Positions 31,257 through 37,033 of a stretch of DNA of 37,033 nucleotides are shown one piece after another. Numbering within the stretch: the stretch's first letter is position 1; each line of letters starts with the position of its first letter. Source of the stretch: CAIMMJ01 sp037131955. Lineage in GTDB: Bacteria > Bacteroidota > Bacteroidia > UBA4408. The notes under the pieces were generated by a model that had not been told where the DNA came from, made no database searches, and saw nothing but the letters and a program-made list of their open reading frames with translations. A program made the position numbers and the translations under genes. The DNA lies in NCBI GenBank assembly GCA_037131955.1, contig JBAXQC010000023.1:1-37033 (forward strand). The letters are read 5' to 3'.

Positions 31257-32180
31257 TTAATTTCCCACCGCCATTTCTCCATTTTGCAATCCTCCTGTAT
31301 GCACAAACACAATTTTTGAGTGAGGTTCAAAATGATTTTTTTTCATCAAATCAAACAATCCGGCCATTGCTTTTGCGGTATACACCATATCTAAGGGCAC
31401 TTTGTTTTCTTTGTAAAAGCCAGTTACAAATTGCTCCAGCAAAAAGCTTTTTTTTGCATAACCTCCGTAGTGATAATCAAACAATACCTTAAAATTATTT
31501 CTTTTTTCAGGGTTTTTATTACAAACAAAAGAACTCAACCTATCAATACCTTTAACAACAGAAATTCCAATTGCTATTTGATGCGGCTTAAGGCCACTAA
31601 CAATTCCTGCCAGTGTGCTGCCCGTGCCGCAAGCAACTATAATGTAATCAAAGTCAAAATTAATTTCTCTTGTAATTTCTTTGCACCCTTCAATTCCAAG
31701 ATCATTGCTTGCTCCTTCCGGAATTAGTAAACAATTGGGGTGTTTTTTTTGCAGCGTATCAACAAAGACTTTTTCGTTTTTTAAGGAATAGTCAGTTCGT
31801 GAAACCCAAACCAATTCCATTCCGCATTCTTTTGCAAAGTTTAGTGTTGAACTTAGTTTATCTGGCTCAAGTCCTCTTATGTATCCAATGGTTTTTATGC
31901 CCAATTCTTTTCCTATGGCAGCCAGTGAATAAATGTGGTTAGAATAAGCACCACCAAAAGTAATTATGCTGCTATAATTGCCAGAATAATATTCCTCTAA
32001 GTTTTTTTTAAGTTTATAGTATTTATTTCCTCCATACCAAGCATTCATTTTATCTAAACGCAAAACGCTGCAATGGTAATTATGTGTGTTGTTTGCAATG
32101 TTTAAATGTTCTAATGGAGGCGCTGAAATTAAAATTTTTTGCTCAAGATCTATCAAGACTAGTATAATTGTATTTGCCAT
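31257..32180 (-). CDS. ACC deaminase / D-cysteine desulfhydrase family PLP enzyme
   Basis: This fold-type II PLP enzyme is about 307 residues long from the ATG at 32180 (13 more codons are open to an ATG at 32219). The cofactor lysine is in GGNKYYKL (Lys53 in this numbering). The ITFGGAYSNH segment matches the family's substrate-site loop, the glycine-rich phosphate loop is VACGTGSTLAG, and VFVHTGGLQ ends the domain. Members either deaminate 1-aminocyclopropane-1-carboxylate or break down D-cysteine to pyruvate and sulfide. In non-plant-associated Bacteroidota the latter or a related activity is more likely. The choice cannot be made from this sequence. It is divergent from the DUF5522 gene. 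Confidence 0.85.
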   Translation of the reverse strand: MANTIILVLIDLEQKILISAPPLEHLNIANNTHNYHCSVLRLDKMNAWYGGNKYYKLKKNLEEYYSGNYSSIITFGGAYSNHIYSLAAIGKELGIKTIGYIRGLEPDKLSSTLNFAKECGMELVWVSRTDYSLKNEKVFVDTLQKKHPNCLLIPEGASNDLGIEGCKEITREINFDFDYIIVACGTGSTLAGIVSGLKPHQIAIGISVVKGIDRLSSFVCNKNPEKRNNFKVLFDYHYGGYAKKSFLLEQFVTGFYKENKVPLDMVYTAKAMAGLFDLMKKNHFEPHSKIVFVHTGGLQNGEMAVGN

Positions 32181-32243
32181 AAATTTAAAACATTTTATGG
32201 CTTCATTTGTAAAATACATTCAACATCTATTAAAATAGAATAG

Positions 32244-32251
32244 TAAATTTG
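32244..32251 (+). promoter_or_regulatory. Minus-7 element TAAATTTG upstream of the DUF5522-hutU run
   Basis: This is an exact TAnnTTTG match ending 17 bp before the ATG at 32269. It would drive the four-gene plus-strand run that follows. The minus-33 part is unclear. Confidence 0.5.
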
Positions 32252-32268
32252 CCCAAAGGCAATAAACC

Positions 32269-32445
32269 ATGTTTGCAAAGAAACCAGAACTTGAACCTGA
32301 TGATTTTTACAAAACTCCCGAAGGATATTTGGTGTTTACAGAAAAGTATCATTTAAAAAGAGGGCATTGTTGCAAAAGTGGTTGCAGGCATTGTCCGTAT
32401 GGCTACAACAAAAGCACCGACAGTTTTAAAAAACAAAAAAATTAA
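32269..32445 (+). CDS. DUF5522 family Cys-rich mini-protein
   Basis: This 58-residue protein is encoded from ATG 32269 to TAA 32445. The centre reads KRGHCCKSGCRHCPYGY, a four-cysteine, two-histidine cluster typical of DUF5522 proteins and probably a metal-binding knuckle. The N-terminal half has PDDFYKTPEGYLVFTEKYH. There is no signal peptide. It has its own promoter element and lies 14 bp ahead of hutU. I know of no demonstrated function. The short length makes it easy to miss. Confidence 0.88.
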   Translation: MFAKKPELEPDDFYKTPEGYLVFTEKYHLKRGHCCKSGCRHCPYGYNKSTDSFKKQKN

Positions 32446-32459
32446 TCACCATATATTTT

Positions 32460-34481
32460 ATGGAAACAGTGAGCAAAATAAAATCATTTCAAGAAGAAAT
32501 AACAGAAGGAATTCCTGAATATTTACCAGAACATTTGGCGTATGACAGTAATGTAAACCACGCTCCCAAAAGAAAAGACATTTTAAATCACCAAGAAAAA
32601 AAGCTGGCACTAAAAAATGCTTTAAGATATTTCAACAAAAAGTTTCATGCTGCATTGGTAAAGGAGTTTTTAAACGAACTAAAAACATACGGTAGAATTT
32701 ACATGTATAGGTTTATGCCCACACATAAAATATACGCAAGGCCAATTGAGGAATATCCCGCAAAAAGCAAGCAGGCAGCCTCCATCATGCTTATGATTCA
32801 AAATAATTTAGACCATGCAGTTGCACAACATCCACATGAGCTAATTACCTACGGCGGAAATGGTGCGGTATTTCAAAATTGGGCACAATATCGCTTAACC
32901 ATGAAATATCTTTCAGAAATGACAGACGAGCAAACATTGGTTATGTATTCTGGCCATCCGCTTGGCCTTTTTCCTTCTCACACACAAGCACCAAGGGTTG
33001 TGGTTACCAATGGAATGATGATACCTAATTATTCTAAACCCAACGACTGGGAAAAATATAACGCTTTAGGGGTAACGCAGTATGGTCAAATGACGGCTGG
33101 TTCATACATGTATATAGGACCGCAAGGCATTGTTCATGGCACGTGTATTACAATAATGAATGCCGGAAGAAAATTTGTAAAAGGCAGAGATGGATTAAAA
33201 GGAAAAGTATTTGTTACGTGTGGCTTAGGAGGCATGAGCGGTGCACAGCCTAAAGCAACTGTAATTGCCGGTGGAATTTGTGTGGTAGCAGAAATAAATG
33301 AAAAGGCAATACATACAAGGCACTCACAAGGATGGGTGGACGAGGTGTTTACAAATTTAGATGAACTTGCCAAGCGATTACAAACAGCAAGAACTTCCCA
33401 AGAAGCAATTTCTTTGGCTTACCAAGGAAACATTGTTGATTTATGGGAGTATTTTGTAAAAAACAACATACAAGTAGAATTGGGTTCTGACCAATCTTCT
33501 TTGCACAATCCTTATGCAGGAGGCTATTATCCTGTAGGTTTTACTTTGGAAGAATCAAATATTATGATGGCTGAAAATCCTGAGCAGTTTAAAAAAGAAA
33601 TCCAAAGTACCTTGTGTCGTCATGCTGCTGCCGTTAATAGTTTACACAGCAAAGGAATGTATTTCTTTGATTACGGTAATGCTTTTCTTTTAGAAGCATC
33701 TAGGGCCGGAGCAGACATAATTAATGAAGATGGAACGTTTAAATATCCATCTTATGTGCAAGATATTTTAGGACCATTGTGTTTTGATTATGGGTTTGGT
33801 CCTTTTAGATGGGTGTGCACCAGTGGCAAAATAGAAGACCTTAGAGCAAGCGATAAAATAGCGGAAGAGGTGCTGATAGAACTAAGAAAAAATGCACCAT
33901 CGGAAATACAACAACAGTTAGACGATAATATTCGCTGGATTCAACAAGCCGAAAAAAATAATTTAGTAGTAGGTTCAAAAGCAAGAATTTTATATGCCGA
34001 TGCTAATGGAAGAATGCAAATTTCTGTTGCCTTTAATAAAGCTATTGCTCAAGGAAAAATTTCAGCTCCTGTTGTTTTAGGAAGAGACCACCACGATGTT
34101 TCTGGAACAGATTCTCCGTACAGAGAAACATCAAACATATACGACGGTTCCAGGTTTACGGCAGATATGGCCGTTCAGAATTTTGTTGGAGATGCCTTTA
34201 GAGGGGCTACTTGGGTGAGCTTGCACAACGGCGGTGGAGTAGGCTGGGGCGAAGTAATTAATGGAGGTTTTGGCTTACTGCTCGACGGAACCATAGAAAG
34301 TGAAAACAGGGCAAAAAAAATGTTGTTCTGGGATGTGAACAACGGCATTGCCAGAAGAAGTTGGGCAAGAAATAATGAAGCAGTTTTTGCCATTGAACAA
34401 GCAATGATAGATGAACCTTTGTTAAAAGTTACGCTGCCTAATTTGGTGGATGATGCAACTTTTGATACTTTGAACTTATAA
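32460..34481 (+). CDS. hutU: Urocanate hydratase
   Basis: This 673-residue enzyme converts urocanate to imidazolone propionate in histidine breakdown, using NAD as a tightly bound electrophile. It is the longer form seen in Bacteroidota (E. coli-type enzymes are nearer 560). Visible hallmarks are ITYGGNGAVFQNWAQY, MYSGHPLGLFPS, TAGSYMYIGPQGIVHGT and the nucleotide-binding stretch VTCGLGGMSGAQPKA. The catalytic-site region RDHHDVSGTDSPYRET near residue 542 is also intact. hutH, hutI and hutG are not in the window. It sits 14 bp after the DUF5522 gene and 12 bp before the aldo/keto reductase. Confidence 0.95.
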   Translation: METVSKIKSFQEEITEGIPEYLPEHLAYDSNVNHAPKRKDILNHQEKKLALKNALRYFNKKFHAALVKEFLNELKTYGRIYMYRFMPTHKIYARPIEEYPAKSKQAASIMLMIQNNLDHAVAQHPHELITYGGNGAVFQNWAQYRLTMKYLSEMTDEQTLVMYSGHPLGLFPSHTQAPRVVVTNGMMIPNYSKPNDWEKYNALGVTQYGQMTAGSYMYIGPQGIVHGTCITIMNAGRKFVKGRDGLKGKVFVTCGLGGMSGAQPKATVIAGGICVVAEINEKAIHTRHSQGWVDEVFTNLDELAKRLQTARTSQEAISLAYQGNIVDLWEYFVKNNIQVELGSDQSSLHNPYAGGYYPVGFTLEESNIMMAENPEQFKKEIQSTLCRHAAAVNSLHSKGMYFFDYGNAFLLEASRAGADIINEDGTFKYPSYVQDILGPLCFDYGFGPFRWVCTSGKIEDLRASDKIAEEVLIELRKNAPSEIQQQLDDNIRWIQQAEKNNLVVGSKARILYADANGRMQISVAFNKAIAQGKISAPVVLGRDHHDVSGTDSPYRETSNIYDGSRFTADMAVQNFVGDAFRGATWVSLHNGGGVGWGEVINGGFGLLLDGTIESENRAKKMLFWDVNNGIARRSWARNNEAVFAIEQAMIDEPLLKVTLPNLVDDATFDTLNL

Positions 34482-34493
34482 AAAAAGTGTACT

Positions 34494-35510
34494 ATGAACT
34501 ATAAATTATTAGGTAGGTCGGGACTAAAAGTTTCGGAATTGTGCCTAGGAACAATGGGATTTGGAAAGGAATGGAATTGGGGAGCCGACAAAGAAACCAG
34601 TTTAAAAATTTTAGATACTTTTGCCAACAATGGCGGAAATTTTATTGACACCGCAAATAGTTACACCGAAGGAACAAGCGAAAAAATTATTGGAGAGTTT
34701 ATACACAGTAATCGCGACAACTTTATTGTAGCTACAAAATATTCTTTGCACGACAATCTTACAAATGTTAATGCAAGTGGCAACAACAGAAAAAATATGA
34801 TGAGGAGTGTAGAAGAAAGTTTAAAAAGATTAAACACAGATTTTATAGACTTGTTCTATTTGCACATTTGGGATAACCTTACTCCAATGGACGAAGTGCT
34901 GCGTGGCTTAGATGATTTGGTAAAACAAGGAAAAGTAAATTATATAGGAATAAGTGATACACCTGCTTGGTTGGTTAGCCAAGCTCAAACAATGGCAGAG
35001 CTAATGGGATGGAGCAGATTTGTAGCTTTGCAAGTAGAATATAGTTTGTTGCAACGAACTCCCGAACGAGAATTAATTCCTATGGCTAAGCATTACAACC
35101 TAACGCTAACTCCTTGGGCACCTTTGGCAGGAGGAGCGCTCACAGGAAAATACACAAAAGGCGATAAAGGAAGATTACCGCCAGAAAGTAAAAGGCTAAA
35201 CGAAAGAGCAATAAAAATTACAGAAGAAGTAATTGCTGTAGCAAATGAGCTAAACGTACAGCCCTCATCCGTTGCACTTAAATGGACTATGCAACAGGGT
35301 TTTTCTTGTATTCCTATAATTGGGGCCACCAAACCAGAGCAGTTTATAGAAAATCTAAAATGTTTAGATGTAACACTTTCTAATGAACACATAAATAGAT
35401 TAAACCAAGTTAGCAAAATAGAATTAGGCTTTCCTGGAGATTTCTTCCTAGAAGATGGAGTTAAAAATGTTTTATACGGAGGGTTTTTTGATAGAATCGA
35501 AAAGCGTTAA
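34494..35510 (+). CDS. Aldo/keto reductase
   Basis: This 338-residue TIM-barrel NADPH-dependent oxidoreductase has the full catalytic tetrad: Asp52 and Tyr57 (FIDTANSY), Lys82 (VATKYS) and His124 (FYLHIWD). The C-terminal cofactor segment IPIIGATKPEQFIENL is intact. The EWNWGADKE insertion and length resemble the YajO/Tas-like group. The substrate is unknown. It follows hutU by 12 bp and precedes the membrane protein gene by 2 bp, pointing to one message, but I infer no shared pathway. Confidence 0.92.
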   Translation: MNYKLLGRSGLKVSELCLGTMGFGKEWNWGADKETSLKILDTFANNGGNFIDTANSYTEGTSEKIIGEFIHSNRDNFIVATKYSLHDNLTNVNASGNNRKNMMRSVEESLKRLNTDFIDLFYLHIWDNLTPMDEVLRGLDDLVKQGKVNYIGISDTPAWLVSQAQTMAELMGWSRFVALQVEYSLLQRTPERELIPMAKHYNLTLTPWAPLAGGALTGKYTKGDKGRLPPESKRLNERAIKITEEVIAVANELNVQPSSVALKWTMQQGFSCIPIIGATKPEQFIENLKCLDVTLSNEHINRLNQVSKIELGFPGDFFLEDGVKNVLYGGFFDRIEKR

Positions 35511-35512
35511 CT

Positions 35513-36898
35513 TTGAAACAACAAAACCGTTCCAATAGCAATTTATTTAGTGCAATACTTGTTTTAGCTTTTGCTGCAAGAATCCCATTTTTGTTTTTTG
35601 GATACGGCGTAGAAGAAGATTCTTATGGAACAGTTGTAGCAGCACATAACTCATATTTAACAGGTGTTTTAGAGGTTTCTAGATTACCGGGTCATCCTTT
35701 TCAGGAAATTATTTTGTCCTTTTTTTATCCAATTTCTTCACCGCTTTTCTTCAATCTCTTAAGCTGTATAGCCTCTTTGTTTGCCGTATATTTTTTTGGT
35801 AAAATATGCAAAAAATACAGTCAAAGTTTTTATTGGTTGGCGGCATTAGTTTTTGCTTTTGTACCGGTAGTTTTTATTGCATCTGTTAGCACAATAGACT
35901 ATATGTGGGCAATGGCTTTTGCAATGGCATCGTGGTATGGTGTGCAGAAAAAACAAATGGTTTGGGCAGGTGTTTTGTTTGGGCTTGCAATTGCATGTAG
36001 AATAAATATCGCTGTTGTTATTGTTCCTTTTGTTATGATAGAATACCTAGAAGAACAAAAAATTAATTACAAGTCGTGGTTCTTTTTTTTGATAGTAAGC
36101 ACACTTACTTCACTTGTATTTTTTATTCCTGTTATTCACCAATACGGTTGGCAATTCTTTAGCTATTCTGATCAGTTTCCATATCCCAATTTCCCCAAAA
36201 TAGTTTACAAATCAAGTATTGGTGTTTGGGGAATATTAGGCGTTTTGGCTATTCTTTTTTATTCATTTTTTACATTTTGCAAAAACAAAAGGGCAGATGT
36301 TGTAATAGTAGTATTTATTGTTCTTCAAGCCATAATTTATCTTCAGCTTCCTCAAAAATCTGCTTACCTAATTCCCACAATTCCATTTGTTATTTGGTGG
36401 TTTTTGCAAGGCTTAGAGGCAAAGAAATTTACAAAACTTTCATTAATTTTAATTCTTTCTGCTTTTTTTTGTGGAGTAAATTTAGCCGATACAAAGCGTG
36501 GTTCATCGTCATTGTTTAAAACGTTAGAACTAGAAATAAAAGGACAAACTATTTTCTTTGATTTATTCAGTGGGCCTGTGTATGCCGATTATTCTAAACG
36601 GGTAAATAAGCAGGTATACGTAAATCAAGTATTGGCAAAAACAAACAATCTAAATTCACCCACTGCTATCATCAGTGGGTGGTGGTACAATCAATTATTA
36701 GTTGATACTTATCACAAAGCTATAAATCCAAATGTACATTTTGTGTTCTATTGCAACCAAGATTCACTCCGAAGAATGCAACAAAATGGATCGCAGATAT
36801 TTTACTTGGCCGAACAAGAAATATACAACAACCAAATGTTTAACATGCAAAATACACCGCTTATGGCAAAGTCTTTTGATGATTGGCAACCGAGATAA
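35513..36898 (+). CDS. Polytopic membrane protein, GT-C (GT39-like) glycosyltransferase candidate
   Basis: This 461-residue protein starts with TTG at 35513. The frame is closed upstream by TAG, and no ATG occurs before the first membrane segment. About 9-10 hydrophobic helices span residues 12-335, followed by a soluble tail of about 125 residues. The first outside loop has GYGVEEDSYGT, an acidic motif placed like the catalytic Asp/Glu of GT-C enzymes that use polyprenyl-linked sugars. It is likely an inner-membrane glycosyltransferase of the dolichyl-phosphate-mannose type, but the overall match is weak. It is the last gene of the DUF5522-hutU-reductase run and converges with the partial gene at the right edge. 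Confidence 0.65.
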   Translation: MKQQNRSNSNLFSAILVLAFAARIPFLFFGYGVEEDSYGTVVAAHNSYLTGVLEVSRLPGHPFQEIILSFFYPISSPLFFNLLSCIASLFAVYFFGKICKKYSQSFYWLAALVFAFVPVVFIASVSTIDYMWAMAFAMASWYGVQKKQMVWAGVLFGLAIACRINIAVVIVPFVMIEYLEEQKINYKSWFFFLIVSTLTSLVFFIPVIHQYGWQFFSYSDQFPYPNFPKIVYKSSIGVWGILGVLAILFYSFFTFCKNKRADVVIVVFIVLQAIIYLQLPQKSAYLIPTIPFVIWWFLQGLEAKKFTKLSLILILSAFFCGVNLADTKRGSSSLFKTLELEIKGQTIFFDLFSGPVYADYSKRVNKQVYVNQVLAKTNNLNSPTAIISGWWYNQLLVDTYHKAINPNVHFVFYCNQDSLRRMQQNGSQIFYLAEQEIYNNQMFNMQNTPLMAKSFDDWQPR

Positions 36899-36902
36899 AA
36901 TA

Positions 36903-37033
36903 TTACTTTAAGATCATCAACTTTTGAGTGGCTATGATGCTATTTTCATTTTTTATATTTACGAAATAAGTCCCGTTATTTAACTCTTCTGTACTAATTT
37001 TTAGGGTGTTGTTATCACCAAAAATAGCTTGCG
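36903..37033 (-). CDS. C-terminal end of a T9SS-sorted protein, cut by the window edge
   Basis: The minus strand is open from the right edge to a TAA at 36905-36903. The visible 42 residues include LKISTEELNNGTYFVNI and end TQKLMILK. The LxxGxYFVxI phrase and basic end are the last strands of a type A T9SS C-terminal sorting domain. The rest of the gene lies outside the window, so its product cannot be named. It is convergent with the membrane protein gene, with 4 bp between stops. Confidence 0.8.
   Translation of the reverse strand, partial: QAIFGDNNTLKISTEELNNGTYFVNIKNENSIIATQKLMILK

Noticed and set aside
33140..33145. A third CACGTG core as a parS site
   Set aside because: It lies inside hutU and its flanks differ from the parS consensus at most positions.

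Overview
The window is AT-rich chromosomal DNA from a member of the Bacteroidota, most likely a Flavobacteriales-like lineage. This rests on several signs: type IX secretion (T9SS) C-terminal sorting domains on three secreted proteins, a leucine-rich-repeat surface protein of the Bacteroidota type, exact TAnnTTTG minus-7 promoter elements upstream of many genes, a bacilliredoxin, a LytTR response regulator fed by a soluble multi-PAS kinase, and the Bacteroidota-type DUF5522 mini-protein. Almost all genes are ordinary chromosomal ones. I see no phage, transposase, integrase, CRISPR array or recognisable defence locus.

Layout. Positions 1-2766 (minus strand) hold two secreted proteins. The first is a leucine-rich-repeat protein that runs off the left edge; it is encoded by a 60-bp tandem array and is open on the minus strand from 1099 to 1. 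The second is a T9SS protein with internal repeats. Positions 3066-6441 carry tig-clpP-clpX (protein folding and quality control). Positions 6647-8504 carry rfaE2 and radA. Positions 8505-9892 are a 1.4-kb gene-free, very AT-rich segment with two identical parS-like sites exactly 120 bp apart and several perfect palindromes. It is followed by mnmG (minus strand) and a divergent methyltransferase-ACMSD pair. Positions 13791-20089 look like one minus-strand operon: nadA, then a MORN_2/YwqK-like exported protein, a six-PAS histidine kinase and a LytTR regulator. Positions 20090-20752 are a second structured gene-free segment with a perfect DnaA box. Together with the parS pair 11 kb away, it makes the window a candidate origin-proximal region.

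Positions 20753-29102 carry mixed housekeeping genes: bacilliredoxin, GNAT acetyltransferase, a conserved unknown with rpiB, tRNA-Cys, ilvE, trpS with a DUF952 gene, rocD-miaE, and a pair of paralogous small Cys-rich lipoproteins followed by purS. Positions 29142-32219 (minus strand) carry a secreted M43 metalloprotease and an ACC deaminase/D-cysteine desulfhydrase-like PLP enzyme. Positions 32269-36898 form a probable four-gene run: DUF5522, hutU, aldo/keto reductase and a polytopic GT-C-like membrane protein. At the right edge, the C-terminus of another T9SS-type protein enters on the minus strand.

The most notable items are the paired parS sites with the candidate origin segment, a dispersed intergenic palindrome (TCCGC-N4-GCGGA, three exact copies and one near copy in the first 5.2 kb), the nadA/YwqK/kinase/regulator operon, and the twin lipoproteins. 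All are inferences from sequence reading alone.
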